NCBI RefSeq assembly: GCF_016583835.1
Contig: NZ_NRRW01000017.1
Location: forward strand, 1-64,000
Origin: Thiococcus pfennigii
GTDB lineage: Bacteria > Pseudomonadota > Gammaproteobacteria > Chromatiales > Chromatiaceae
Direction: 5' to 3'
Length of the DNA stretch: 64,000 bases
Positions 28,018 to 42,445 of this stretch are shown piece after piece. The notes beneath the pieces were generated by a model, which did not search any database, was not told the origin of the DNA, and saw only the letters and a program-made list of their open reading frames with translations. Numbering within the stretch: position 1 is the stretch's first letter; every line of letters begins with the position of its first letter. The position numbers and the translations under genes were made by a program.

Positions 28018-29025
28018 ATGAATGAAGCGAAGCCCTTTCGATCCAGGGCCACCCTCGGCCGTCTGCTGACCGCTGTCGCGGTGGTCGCGTTGTTGGCCGT
28101 GCCGCTGCTCGGTTCGGCCCAGGTCCAGCGCCTGGCCTTCTCGGGAGGTCCCGACGGCGGCACCTTCCAGTTCTTCTCGAACGGTATCGCGACCTATCTG
28201 TCCCGCCACATGGAGGGCGTCGACGTCTCGAACATGGCCTCGGCCGGGTCGGTCGAGAATCTGCGCCGGGTCAACGCGCGCGATGCCGACTTCGGCATCG
28301 TCTACTCGGGCGATCTGTACCTTGGCGCAACCGGGCAGTTGACCAACGACACCAAGCGCTATCGCAACGTCCGCGCCCTGTCCTATCTCTATGGGGCGCC
28401 GGCCCATCTGGTGGTCCGGGCCGACTCGGACATCACCGAGGTACGGCAATTGGCCGACAAGCGCGTTGCGGTCGGCCCGGCCGGCTCGGGCGCGGCGGCC
28501 TCGGCGCAGCGCTTCTTCGAGAGTCTCGGCCTGTGGGATAAGATCCGCCCGCAGTTCATCGGCTACAACCAGGGCGCCTCGGCGCTCGGCGACCGTCAGA
28601 TCGACGCCCTGTGGGTCTTCGCCGGCTTCCCGAACGCCTCGGTCATCCAGGCCGCGACCAGCAACCGGGTGCGGCTGCTCCAGGTCCATGCGGCCGCGCA
28701 ACAGGGCACCCTATTCGACGATCATCCCTATTACACGAAGGTGACGATCCCGGCCGGGACCTATCCGGGCGTCGATTACGATGTCGAGACCATCGAGGAT
28801 GGCGCCCTGTGGGTCGCCGGTCGCCATCTGGCGAAGGATCTGGTCGCGCAGGCCGTCGCCACCATCTACTCGGCCGACGGTCTGGCCTTCATGCGCTCGG
28901 TGTCCGAGGCGGCCAAGGCGATGACCATCGAGAACGCGTTGAACGGCATCGTCACGCCGGTCCATCGCGGCGCGCAAGGCTTCTGGGTCGAACAGGGCAA
29001 GACCCTGACCAAGGACCAGCGCTAG
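28018..29025 (+). CDS. TAXI-family TRAP transporter solute-binding protein
   Basis: The 335-residue protein begins with a signal peptide (LLTAVAVVALLAVPLLGSA, cleavage near residue 34). Its mature part has the TAXI pattern: RLAFSGGPDGGTFQFFSNGIATYL, a TAGSVENLRR-like segment (SAGSVENLRRV), DADFGIVYSGDLYLG and DKRVAVGPAGSGAAASAQRFF. It captures the substrate in the periplasm for the fused TRAP permease encoded two genes upstream. GAGGAG lies a few bases before the ATG. TAXI proteins in studied cases bind small organic acids such as glutamate or 2-oxoglutarate; the ligand here is unknown. Confidence 0.92.
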   Translation: MNEAKPFRSRATLGRLLTAVAVVALLAVPLLGSAQVQRLAFSGGPDGGTFQFFSNGIATYLSRHMEGVDVSNMASAGSVENLRRVNARDADFGIVYSGDLYLGATGQLTNDTKRYRNVRALSYLYGAPAHLVVRADSDITEVRQLADKRVAVGPAGSGAAASAQRFFESLGLWDKIRPQFIGYNQGASALGDRQIDALWVFAGFPNASVIQAATSNRVRLLQVHAAAQQGTLFDDHPYYTKVTIPAGTYPGVDYDVETIEDGALWVAGRHLAKDLVAQAVATIYSADGLAFMRSVSEAAKAMTIENALNGIVTPVHRGAQGFWVEQGKTLTKDQR

Positions 29026-29107
29026 CCTCGCACGGCGGATCGCCCGATCGGGCATCCGCCCGACGCGCCGGTGGGCGAGCGCCGCGCTCGGCCGGCGCCG
29101 GCGGGTC

Positions 29108-31861
29108 TCAACCGGTGGCGCCGAGGCCCCCGGCGATCGCATTGACGCTCAAGAGCAGCGTCCGCAGCAGGGCGTCGGCCTCGCCGTTGCCCGCCGCCCC
29201 GGCCGCGCGCCAGCGCTGCAGCAGGCCGACCTGGTGGTGGTGCAGCGGCACCAAGGCCCGATGCCGCACCTCGAGGACGCGGTGGATGCGTGGCCGCGCC
29301 TCGGCGAGCGGCGCCCCGTAGAGGCGCTCGAGGACCTCCGCGGTGCGGGCATGTTCGTCGAGGATCTGCTGGAGCAGGCGCCCGCGCACCGCGTCATCGG
29401 GCACGAGCTCGGCGTAGAGGCGCATGATCTCGGGCGACGCCTGGGCCCAGGCGGTGGCGGCGTTACTCGCCATGTAGTGGAAGGGTGCCCACCGATCGCC
29501 GTCCCCGGCCTTCGCGCGCAGGAGTGCGTCGAAGGCCTCGGGGGCCTCGTCGACCAGGGTCTGAAGCGCCGTGCCGAGGCCGAACCATCCAGGCAGCACG
29601 AAGCGCGCCTGATTCCAGGCGAAGACCCAGGGGATGGCCCTGAGGTCCTGAAGCGTGCGCTGGCCCGTCCGCCGGGCGGGCCTGGAGCCGATGCGGCTCT
29701 GTTCGATGGCATCGATCGGCGTCGCGCACTCGAAGAAGGAGAGGAAGCCAGGCGCCTCGACGAGCGCGCGATAGGCGCGCAGACTCGTCTCGGCGAGCCG
29801 GTCCATGATCTCGGGCAGCGGGGCCGGGTCTTCCCCGCCGCGGCGATCGCGCAGCGTCCGCCCGAGCGTCCCCGCAAGCAGGAGCTCGAGGTGGTTTACG
29901 GCCGTGACGCGATTCGCGTACTTCTGGGCAATGATCTCGCCCTGCTCGGTGACCCGGAGGTCGCCCCCGAGGGTGCCGGGAGGAAGGGCGGCGAGGAAGC
30001 GATGGTTCGGTCCGGCGCCGCGGCCGATGGTACCGCCGCGGCCATGGAAGAAGCGGATGCGCACACGATGCCGCGCGCCGATATCGGCGAGCGCCCGTTG
30101 CGCCCGGTACAGCGCCCAGAAGCTCGCGGCGAAGCCGCCGTCCTTGCCGCTGTCGCTGTAGCCGATCATGACCTGCTGCACCGGCTCGCCGTCGTCGGCC
30201 TGCCGCTCCAGGGAGTGTCGGACGATGGGCTCCCGCAAGAAGGCATCGAGGATCTCGGGCGCGGCGCGCAGGTCCTCGATCGTCTCGAACAGAGGTACCA
30301 CGGGTAACGGGCACCAGACCTGCGGGCCGTCGCGCCGAAGCAGCCCGGCGTCGCGCGCCAATACGAACACGGCGAACAGATCGGCGGCGCTGCGCGTCAT
30401 GCTGACGATCAGCGCGCCGAGGCCGCCCGTGCCGTGCCGTTCGATCTCGGCGACGAGGACCCGGTAGCAGCCGAGGACTGCCGCCGCCTCGGGGCCGGTC
30501 TCGTCGCGCGGATGGGCGAAGGGCCGCACGACGGCGAGCTCCCGCGCGAGCAACTCGCGACGGCGCGGTTCTGCCCAGGATGGGAAGTCCGCGCCGCCCT
30601 TGATGCCCGCGAGCGTCAACAGCTGCGCGAGCGCCCGGTCGTGAAAGGCGCTGTTCTGGCGGATATCGACGCGCGCGAGGTGAAAGCCGAAGGTGCGCAC
30701 GAGGCGCAGGACGGGATCGACATCCGTCTGCGCGAGGCGCTCGGCGCCGATCGCCTGGAGGCTGGCGCGCACCCGCAGCAGGTCGGCCTCGAGCTCGCCG
30801 GCCTGTCGATAGGCGCCCTTCGGCGCCTCGCCCTCGGCGGGCGGCAGGGCCGCGCGCAGGAGGTTGATGGCCTGGCGCCAGGGCTCTTCTTGGTTGCGCG
30901 CCAGCGCCTGGGCGCCGGCCTGGCCGAGCGCCGCGGCCTGGGTCGCGATCCAGCGGGCCAACTCCACCGGCGGCGTCTGGCGGTAGGCGGAGAGGCTGAC
31001 GCGGGCGGCGAGATGGGTGAGTTCGTCGTCCAGCAATTCGAGGGCCGAGCGGCGGAAGGTCGCGAGCGTGGCCGCCGTGACCTCCGCGGTCACGAGCGGG
31101 TGTCCGTCGCGATCGCCGCCGACCCAGTCGCCGAACACGAGCCGCGGCCGGGCGAGGGGGTCGGCGAGCAGCGCGGGGTCGAGATTCGCTCGCCGCCAGG
31201 CCGCCTGCAGGCGCTCCTCCAACCAAGGCAGCACGGTCGGGAAGACCTGCCGGAGGTAGTGCAGCACATTGCGGAGCTCGTCGGCGACCGCCGGCTTCTC
31301 GAGGTAGACCTCGCCCGTGCGCCAGAGCCGTTCGATCCCAGCCGTCACCTTCGCCTCGAGCGCGGCACGCTCCGACGGCGTCCACATCGTATTCTCCAGA
31401 TCGACCAGCAGTCGGTAGAGCGCCCGATGATGGTGCAGGACCGTCTCCCGCTTGGCCTCGGTCGGATGCGCGGTGAGGACGGGTTCGATGCGGAGCTCCC
31501 CCAGCGCCGCGGCGATCGCCGGGCCATCGAGGCCGTCGGCTTTGAGGCGCGCCAGATGCTGGTCCCAAGAGCCGGATTCCTGAACGAGCCCACCCGCGAC
31601 CTCGCGCGCCCGCCGGCCCTGCGCGATGGCGTTCTCCTCGGCCTGATGCAGCAGCTGAAAGGCGATCGAGAAGGCCTGCAGGCAAGACTCCGCCTTGGCC
31701 TCCGGCCACGCGGCCGCGACCGCTCCGTCGCCCCAGCGCTCGCGCCAGGGCAGTGCGCGCGCGACCTCGTGCTCGCCCAGGCCTTCGAGGACGGTGGCGA
31801 ACGAGCCCATCAGCAGCGTCAGGGTGGCATCGATCTTCGGGGCGTCGAGGCGACTGGCCAT
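29108..31861 (-). CDS. ppc: Phosphoenolpyruvate carboxylase
   Basis: The ATG at 31861 is preferred because GGAGGAAAG lies just upstream; the frame is open 41 codons further. The 917-residue enzyme has the catalytic VLTAHPTEAKRE (His132), the GYSDSGKDGGFAASF loop with its lysine, the FFHGRGGTIGRG arginine loop, and a C-terminus ending GGLGATG where most relatives end in -NTG. It carboxylates PEP to oxaloacetate to refill the TCA cycle, in concert with pyruvate kinase in this window. E. coli PEPC has 883 residues, so this one is slightly long. The allosteric aspartate site was not checked residue by residue. Upstream lies repeat-filled DNA. Confidence 0.95.
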   Translation of the reverse strand: MASRLDAPKIDATLTLLMGSFATVLEGLGEHEVARALPWRERWGDGAVAAAWPEAKAESCLQAFSIAFQLLHQAEENAIAQGRRAREVAGGLVQESGSWDQHLARLKADGLDGPAIAAALGELRIEPVLTAHPTEAKRETVLHHHRALYRLLVDLENTMWTPSERAALEAKVTAGIERLWRTGEVYLEKPAVADELRNVLHYLRQVFPTVLPWLEERLQAAWRRANLDPALLADPLARPRLVFGDWVGGDRDGHPLVTAEVTAATLATFRRSALELLDDELTHLAARVSLSAYRQTPPVELARWIATQAAALGQAGAQALARNQEEPWRQAINLLRAALPPAEGEAPKGAYRQAGELEADLLRVRASLQAIGAERLAQTDVDPVLRLVRTFGFHLARVDIRQNSAFHDRALAQLLTLAGIKGGADFPSWAEPRRRELLARELAVVRPFAHPRDETGPEAAAVLGCYRVLVAEIERHGTGGLGALIVSMTRSAADLFAVFVLARDAGLLRRDGPQVWCPLPVVPLFETIEDLRAAPEILDAFLREPIVRHSLERQADDGEPVQQVMIGYSDSGKDGGFAASFWALYRAQRALADIGARHRVRIRFFHGRGGTIGRGAGPNHRFLAALPPGTLGGDLRVTEQGEIIAQKYANRVTAVNHLELLLAGTLGRTLRDRRGGEDPAPLPEIMDRLAETSLRAYRALVEAPGFLSFFECATPIDAIEQSRIGSRPARRTGQRTLQDLRAIPWVFAWNQARFVLPGWFGLGTALQTLVDEAPEAFDALLRAKAGDGDRWAPFHYMASNAATAWAQASPEIMRLYAELVPDDAVRGRLLQQILDEHARTAEVLERLYGAPLAEARPRIHRVLEVRHRALVPLHHHQVGLLQRWRAAGAAGNGEADALLRTLLLSVNAIAGGLGATG

Positions 31862-32012
31862 GGCTTTCCTCCCGACTGATGAAAGGCCCCCGGGTGAAGG
31901 ACCGCGGAATCCGCCCCGGCGCCGGCTGGACCTTGCGACATGCTGCCTACGATCGTAAGAGCGGGTGCCCGAGGACACAACCAACGGACCGCGGCCTTGG
32001 TGGGGTCGCGTC

Positions 32013-32160
32013 GCCGGCTGTCGGGTTACGCCCCTGAGGGGCTAACCCGACCTACGGCCCGGCGCAGATCGGCACGGCCCGTAGGTCGGGTTAGGCGCGC
32101 CGGCACGACGTTCGGTGAGAAGGAACAGGCCGACGCGCGCCGTAACCCGACGGCGGCCTC
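32013..32160 (+). repeat. ~150-bp dispersed palindromic repeat, copy C
   Basis: The best-preserved copy. GTCGGGTTA (32020-32028) pairs with TAACCCGAC (32043-32051), and the inner GCCCC-TGA-GGGGC completes a near-perfect hairpin. A second palindromic pair follows: GTAGGTCGGGTTAGGCGCGCC and the closing CGCGCCGTAACCCGACGG. Confidence 0.87.
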
Positions 32161-32178
32161 ATGAGATGGACAGAGGTA

Positions 32179-32310
32179 AGCCCGTCGGGTTAGGCGCGCC
32201 GGCACGACGTTCGCTGAGAAGGAACGGGCCGGCGTGCGCCGTGACCCGACATCGGCCTGGGGGTCAGGTTGCCGGCCGTCGGGTCACGCCCTGGGGGCTA
32301 ACCCGACGGC
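32179..32310 (+). repeat. ~150-bp dispersed palindromic repeat, copy D (permuted)
   Basis: The second-half module comes first: GTCGGGTTAGGCGCGCCGGC, CACGACGTTCGCTGAGAAGG, then CGCCGTGACCCGACATCGG. The hairpin module GTCGGGTCACGCCCTGGGGG, CTAACCCGAC follows. Together with copy C it forms a tandem pair, which suggests the element multiplies by unequal exchange or slippage. Confidence 0.8.
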
Positions 32311-32560
32311 GCTTGCGGGCGACCAACTCGCGCGTGGCGGCGAAGATCGCCCGCAGGCAGGCCCCTATCGACGCGAGGGTCGCAGGCCGCAGCGTGCGGT
32401 CTCGGGAATTGCGCAGTCTTGCACGACCGCCTCGGTGGCCATCGCCGTTGCGATGAGCGCTGTGCCCGGTGTCTCGATGGTGCCTGCCGGGCGCCGGGTC
32501 GCGGCGCCGGCAGGCCCATCCTGGTTGGCGTCTCGGCCCTTCTGCCCGCCTGGCGCGCGG

Positions 32561-33415
32561 CTAGCGTGCGTTGGACAGACCGAGTCGGTCCCAGAGCCTG
32601 AGCACGGGGCCGGCCTGGTTCATCGTGTAGAAGTGCAGGCCCGGGGCGCCGCCGGCGAGGAGCCGTTGGCAGAGGTCGGCGACGACCTCGTGGCCGAAGG
32701 CGCGCAGGCTCGCGAGATCGTCGCCGTAGCCCTCCAGGCGGCGGCGGATCCAGCGTGGGATCTCGGCACCGCAGGCGTCGGAGAAGCGGGCCAGTTGGGT
32801 GAAGTTGGTGATCGGCATGATGCCGGGCACGATCGGGATGTCGACGCCGCGCGCCCGACAGGCGTCGACGAAGGCGAAGTAGCCGTCGGTGTTGAAGAAG
32901 TATTGGGTGATCGCAGCGTCGGCGCCGGCCTCGACCTTGCGCACGAAGTTGTCGAGGTCGCGGGCGGCGCTGGTCGCCTGCGGGTGGACCTCGGGATAGG
33001 CGGCGACCTCGATGTGGAAGTGTGCGCCGTGCTCGGCGCGGATGAAGGCGACCAGTTCGTTGGCGTAGCGGAAGTCGCCGTTCGTCCCTCGGCCCATGCC
33101 CGAGGGCAGGTCGCCGCGCAGGGCGACGATCCGCCGGATGCCCTGGTCGCGGTAGCGCTGCAGGAGTTCGCCGACCTCGGCGCGGGTCGCGCCGATGCAG
33201 GTCAGGTGGGGGGCCGTGTCGAGGCCCTGCGCGCACAGCCAGTCGACGGTCTCGAAGGTGCCGGCGCGGGTGGAACCGCCGGCGCCGTAGGTGACCGAGA
33301 TGTAGCGTGGCCCGACGGCGCGCAGGCGCTCGACCTGGTCCTTGAGCTTGGCCATGCCCTCGGGCGTCTTCGGCGGGAAGAGCTCGAAGCTGAATATCGG
33401 GGAAGGTTCTGTCAT
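32561..33415 (-). CDS. metF: 5,10-methylenetetrahydrofolate reductase
   Basis: The ATG at 33415 is preceded by GGAGG 8 bases upstream. The 284-residue TIM-barrel flavoprotein starts MTEPSPIFSFELFPPKTPEG, where Glu11 is the catalytic acid. It has VTYGAGGSTRAGT, PHLTCIGATRAE, RIVALRGDLP with the FAD-contacting Asp, and GLHFYTMNQAGPV near the end. It reduces methylene-THF to methyl-THF, the methyl donor for methionine synthesis. It lies downstream of ahcY on the same strand, consistent with a methyl-cycle cluster. The frame extends upstream to 33499 but lacks a ribosome site there. Confidence 0.95.
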   Translation of the reverse strand: MTEPSPIFSFELFPPKTPEGMAKLKDQVERLRAVGPRYISVTYGAGGSTRAGTFETVDWLCAQGLDTAPHLTCIGATRAEVGELLQRYRDQGIRRIVALRGDLPSGMGRGTNGDFRYANELVAFIRAEHGAHFHIEVAAYPEVHPQATSAARDLDNFVRKVEAGADAAITQYFFNTDGYFAFVDACRARGVDIPIVPGIMPITNFTQLARFSDACGAEIPRWIRRRLEGYGDDLASLRAFGHEVVADLCQRLLAGGAPGLHFYTMNQAGPVLRLWDRLGLSNAR

Positions 33416-33628
33416 CGAAGGGGCCTCCAGCATCAACCGAACTGCCATGGCGAGCGCCGTCGTGGCGCGAGGTCGCCGGACGGCCGCAGGCCCGGGCACC
33501 GGGCGGCCCGTGACGGGCGCGCTCCGGTGTCCGGGTGGCCATCCCGGTGCCTCGGCCGCCGGCGGCGGTCGCGGTGGGTCCCCCCGCCGGCGTGCAGCCG
33601 GGCAGGGGGCGAGCGGGGTGCCGCTCGG

Positions 33629-35035
<1,407 letters not shown>

Positions 35036-35061
35036 GGTAGTCATCTCCGGTGATTATCTTG

Positions 35062-35138
35062 AGTGAGCGCCGTTGTGCGAATTGCGCCCCGTCTTCGAGC
35101 CTGGCGGGCCAGCGGCCCGTTGCAGCGCTCCTCGAAGT
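35062..35138 (-). promoter_or_regulatory. SAH riboswitch in the ahcY leader
   Basis: On the minus strand the leader reads CGAGGAGCGCTGCAACGG, then GCCAGGCTCG, then CAACGGCGCTC. These are the conserved blocks of the S-adenosylhomocysteine riboswitch: the first block pairs with GGCTCG (P1 and neighbouring stems), and the last block (GGCGCTC) pairs back with GAGCGC-type bases to form the pseudoknot. The aptamer ends about 27 bases before the ahcY start, right ahead of the ribosome site. In known cases SAH binding raises ahcY expression. Confidence 0.93.
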
Positions 35139-35189
35139 GGGGATCGAGCTGTGATCGGATGGTTCGAACGATATTGGCCCCTCGTCGCG

Positions 35190-36359
<1,170 letters not shown>

Positions 36360-36479
36360 AGTTGAGGGATCACTCCGCAACTCGTTTGACGACTGATCGC
36401 GACCCGGTTGGTAGGTCCGGGCGGGATCGGCGAATGGCGCATGTCCGGGTGCCTTGAGGGTCCGAGGTGCCCGGCCTGA

Positions 36480-36501
36480 AGGGTCGTCGGACGACGACCC
36501 T
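36480..36501 (-). other. Perfect hairpin in the metK leader
   Basis: AGGGTCGTC and GACGACCCT form a 9-bp stem closed by a 4-base GGAC loop. It lies about 120 bases upstream of the metK start and inside the long leader expected from the candidate promoter. There is no T-run. It matches no SAM riboswitch class I know. Confidence 0.6.
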
Positions 36502-36581
36502 CCAGGGCCCCTGGTGAAGTCCCGCGCGCCGATGGGGACGCCGTGATCGACGGCGCCTTCCGCGGGACGGGCTGGCCGACC

Positions 36582-36611
36582 ATTGTGGCATCGATGCTAA
36601 CCCTCTGTAAA
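36582..36611 (-). promoter_or_regulatory. Candidate sigma-70 promoter for metK
   Basis: On the minus strand TTTACA (36611-36606, 5/6 match to -35) is followed after 18 bases by CACAAT (36587-36582, 4/6 match to -10). Use of this promoter would give a leader of roughly 215 bases. Confidence 0.4.
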
Positions 36612-36907
36612 ACGGGCCGTGCCGACGGGGGTGCCCGGCGTCGGCCTGCGGTGCGCTCGCCGTCGGGGCTCGCGACGGGCCGCTTGGTCGGGTCTGCCGA
36701 GGCCTGGGGCGCGGTGTGCGCGGCGCCGCCCTCGATGCCGGTCTTGTGTGCGAAATAGGGGCGCGTTGTCAGCGGCTTGGGTCATTGGATTTCGGTCCGA
36801 TTGGGGTAACATGGCCGCGATCCATGGGGCGCCGACCGGGCGCTCGGCGTCCCTCGGCGCCAGCGCCGCGATGGGCCCTGCGAGTAACCTTGTCAGGAGC
36901 GAAGCCG

Positions 36908-37471
36908 ATGGTCTCACTGCAAACCCCCGTCTGCGATTTCGGCCAGCCGGCACCGGACTTCGCGTTGCCCGGCGTCGACGGCCGCGTCTGGACCCGCGAT
37001 CAGTGCCGGGGCGAGAAGGGGCTGCTGGTCATGTTCATCTGCAACCATTGCCCGTACGTCAAGGCGGTGCGCGACCGCATCGTGCGCGACGCCCGCGAGC
37101 TGGCCGCGCTGGGCATCGGCTCGGTGGCGATCATGGCCAACGACCCGAGCGACTACCCGGAGGACTCGTTCGAGAACATGCAGCGCGTCGCCGCCGAGTG
37201 CGGCTTCCCGTTTCCGTATCTGCTCGACGAGACCCAGGCCGTCGCGAAGGCCTTCGGGGCCGTCTGCACCCCGGACTTCTTCGGCTACGACGCCGGGCTC
37301 GGACTCCAGTACCGCGGGCGCCTGGATGCGAGCCGCAAGGAGGCCGCCCCGCCGGATGCGCGCCGCGACCTGTTCGAGGCGATGCGCGAGGTCGCCGCGA
37401 CCGGGCGCGGCCCGCGCGAGCAGATCCCGAGCATGGGCTGCTCGATCAAGTGGCGCGGCGAGGGCGACTGA
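36908..37471 (+). CDS. Thioredoxin-family protein (AhpC/TSA-Redoxin type)
   Basis: The 187-residue protein (ATG at 36908, AGGAG about 9 bases upstream) has the peroxiredoxin/thioredoxin fold start PAPDFALPGVDGRVW and the redox motif FICNHCPYVKAV, a CxxC with sequence CNHC, at about 47-50. A third cysteine-containing segment, AVCTPDFFGYD, follows, then PSMGCSIKW near the end. Family members are cytoplasmic thiol oxidoreductases of undefined substrate. The length fits. It is a single gene between the metK and tkt regions. A periplasmic form is unlikely because there is no signal peptide. Confidence 0.9.
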   Translation: MVSLQTPVCDFGQPAPDFALPGVDGRVWTRDQCRGEKGLLVMFICNHCPYVKAVRDRIVRDARELAALGIGSVAIMANDPSDYPEDSFENMQRVAAECGFPFPYLLDETQAVAKAFGAVCTPDFFGYDAGLGLQYRGRLDASRKEAAPPDARRDLFEAMREVAATGRGPREQIPSMGCSIKWRGEGD

Positions 37472-37831
37472 TCGCGGACCGCCGGGGCGCGATGGCCGGC
37501 GCGGTGGCGGCTTCGTTGCCCGGCGCCTACTCAATGGTCAACATATGCGAGTCCTATAAATCTTATTTTCTGGTACCATAAAGCCAGTCTTTTTGGCTGT
37601 CGCCACTCGGTTGGGCAAGAATAGCGGCCTTGTCGCGCCTTCCCTCGTCGGCTCCGATCGGGGTTGGAGGGGTCGGAGCGGGTCGTCGCCGTCGGTTCCT
37701 TCGATCGACCGCCCGGCCGTCTCCGCCGTTCGCCCACCATGGCTCGAATACCGGCCGCCCGGGGTCGCGAGCGACCTCGGCACGTGGCACGCTTGATTCA
37801 TCCCTAACAGAAATAGTACGAGGAGGGGCCA
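37472..37831. other. Intergenic region upstream of transketolase
   Basis: This 360-bp region holds an AT-rich patch at about 37536-37583 that includes TATAAA (37555-37560) and the palindrome TGGTACCA (37571-37578) within TTATTTTCTGGTACCATAA. An AGCCA/TGGCT hairpin with a T-rich loop follows at 37582-37598. These look like a promoter/operator region for the carbon-metabolism genes, possibly LysR-type, but the assignment is tentative. The tkt ribosome site AGGAGGGG lies just before 37832. No gene is supported. Confidence 0.45.
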
Positions 37832-40910
<3,079 letters not shown>

Positions 40911-40942
40911 GGCGATCCCGCCGGGCGGTCCGGGCGCGCGGC

Positions 40943-40964
40943 GCGGCACCCGACGGGGTGCCGC
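40943..40964 (+). terminator. Hairpin after gap
   Basis: GCGGCACCC and GGGTGCCGC form a 9-bp stem with a GACG loop, 33 bases after the gap stop. No T-run follows, so it may act with the second hairpin downstream. Confidence 0.5.
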
Positions 40965-40996
40965 GGCCGGCGGCGCCCGGGCCCGCCGAGCGATGC

Positions 40997-41016
40997 GGAA
41001 AGCCCACCGGCTTTCC
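40997..41016 (+). terminator. Second hairpin after gap
   Basis: GGAAAGCC-CACC-GGCTTTCC is a perfect 8-bp stem with a 4-base loop. It is not followed by a T-run. Two hairpins in tandem after gap suggest a transcript end or an RNA-processing site. Confidence 0.5.
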
Positions 41017-41238
41017 AGATCGCTTCACCCTTGAAGGAGAGCAGACAGCCGCCAGCCGCCAGCCTATCGCCCGTTCCTAAGGACTTTTCGCTCGTTCGCT
41101 CTTCACCGAAGGGTGAGTCGCGGATTGGGGCAGAATATCGCTAAAGCGCTGATTGGCCTGCGCTGGCGGCTGGAAGCCGGAAGCTGACTGCGCCCTTCAG
41201 GCCACCAGATAACGAAACCATAGACGAGGATCCCATCG

Positions 41239-42420
41239 ATGTCCTTCATCAAGCTCACCGATCTCGATCTCGCCGGCAAACGCGTGCTGATCCGCTCGGA
41301 TCTCAACGTACCGGTCAAGGACGGCAAGGTCACCTCGGATGCCCGCATCACCGCCTCGCTGGCGACCTTCGAGCACTGCCTGAAGGCCGGCGCCAAGGTC
41401 CTGGTCATGTCCCACCTCGGGCGTCCTGAGGAGGGCGTCTACTCCGAGGCCGACTCGCTCGCCCCGGTCGCCGCCGATCTCGCCGCCAAGCTCGGCAAGC
41501 CGGTGCGCCTGATCAAGGACTATCTGGACCAGGTCCCCGAGGTCGCCGATGGCGAATTGGTGCTGCTGGAGAACGTGCGCTTCAACAAGGGCGAGAAGAA
41601 GGACGACGAGGCGCTGTCCAAGCGCTACGCGGCCCTCTGCGACGTCTTCGTCATGGACGCCTTCGGCACCGCCCACCGCGCCCAGGCCTCGACCCACGGG
41701 GTCGGCAAGTTGGCCCCGGTCGCCTGTGCCGGTCTGCTGCTCGCCCAAGAGCTCGAGGCGCTGAAGAAGGCCCTGGCCAGCCCGGCCCGGCCGATGGTCG
41801 CGATCGTCGGCGGCTCCAAGGTCTCGACCAAGCTCACGGTCCTCGAGGCCCTCTCGGAGAAGGTCGACCAGCTGGTCGTCGGCGGCGGCATCGCCAATAC
41901 CTTCCTCAAGGCCGCCGGCCACAACGTCGGCAAGTCGCTGTGCGAGGGCGACCTGGTGCCGACCGCCAAGGCCCTGATGGAGAAGATGGCGGCGCGCGGC
42001 GCGAACATCCCGATCGCGGTCGACGTGGTCGTCGGCAAGCGCTTCGATGCCGAGGAGCCGGCCGTCCTCAAGGGCGCCGACGCCGTCGCCGACGACGACA
42101 TGATCTTCGACATCGGACCCAAGTCCGCCCAGGAGCTCGCCGACATCATCGCCAAGGCCGGGACCATCGTCTGGAATGGCCCGGTCGGGGTCTTCGAGTT
42201 CGACCAGTTCGGCGAGGGCACCAAGACCGTGTCGCTGGCGATCGCCGAGGCCCCCGGCTTCAGCCTGGCCGGCGGCGGCGATACGATCGCCGCGATCCAG
42301 AAGTACGGCATCTACGATCGAGTCTCCTACATCTCGACCGCCGGCGGGGCCTTCCTCGAGTACCTCGAGGGCAAGACCCTGCCTGCCGTCGCGATGCTCG
42401 AGGCCCGGGCCAAGAACTGA
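41239..42420 (+). CDS. pgk: Phosphoglycerate kinase
   Basis: The 393-residue enzyme has the signature [21 protein letters not shown]-like start, [25 protein letters not shown], and the substrate-binding [15 protein letters not shown]. The nucleotide domain carries [28 protein letters not shown] and GGGDTIAA. It interconverts 1,3-bisphosphoglycerate and 3-phosphoglycerate. The length equals the bacterial norm. It ends 25 bp before pyruvate kinase, so the two genes are co-transcribed. Confidence 0.96.
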   Translation: MSFIKLTDLDLAGKRVLIRSDLNVPVKDGKVTSDARITASLATFEHCLKAGAKVLVMSHLGRPEEGVYSEADSLAPVAADLAAKLGKPVRLIKDYLDQVPEVADGELVLLENVRFNKGEKKDDEALSKRYAALCDVFVMDAFGTAHRAQASTHGVGKLAPVACAGLLLAQELEALKKALASPARPMVAIVGGSKVSTKLTVLEALSEKVDQLVVGGGIANTFLKAAGHNVGKSLCEGDLVPTAKALMEKMAARGANIPIAVDVVVGKRFDAEEPAVLKGADAVADDDMIFDIGPKSAQELADIIAKAGTIVWNGPVGVFEFDQFGEGTKTVSLAIAEAPGFSLAGGGDTIAAIQKYGIYDRVSYISTAGGAFLEYLEGKTLPAVAMLEARAKN

Positions 42421-42445
42421 GGTGACCGCGGCTAGAGGCTGTCCC

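Larger units (their letters stand above)
31862..32560. other. ~700-bp intergenic stretch with two repeat copies
   Basis: Between the ppc start and the metF stop no gene is supported. Copies C (32013-32160) and D (32179-32310) of the palindromic element fill the middle. The stretch 31880-32012 is presumably the ppc promoter region, but I found no good -35/-10 pair. 32311-32560 shows no feature I recognise. Confidence 0.6.
36360..36907. other. Divergent intergenic region metK / thioredoxin-like gene
   Basis: This 548-bp gap contains a candidate metK promoter (36582-36611, minus) and a hairpin in its leader (36480-36501). No gene is supported: the open frames crossing it have no domain. The last 13 bases carry the CAGGAG ribosome site of the thioredoxin-like gene. 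Confidence 0.55.
40911..41238. other. Intergenic stretch between gap and pgk with hairpins
   Basis: Two hairpins occur at 40943-40964 and 40997-41016. An inverted repeat (CCAGCCGCCAG near 41053 and CTGGCGGCTGG near 41164) brackets about 100 bases containing CGCTCGTTCGCTC. No gene is supported. The pgk ribosome site is GAGGA just before 41239. Confidence 0.5.

Noticed and set aside
26530-28701. 723-codon minus-strand open frame opposite the TRAP/Usp/TAXI genes
   Set aside because: It is an antisense shadow spanning three real genes and their gaps, with low-complexity composition.
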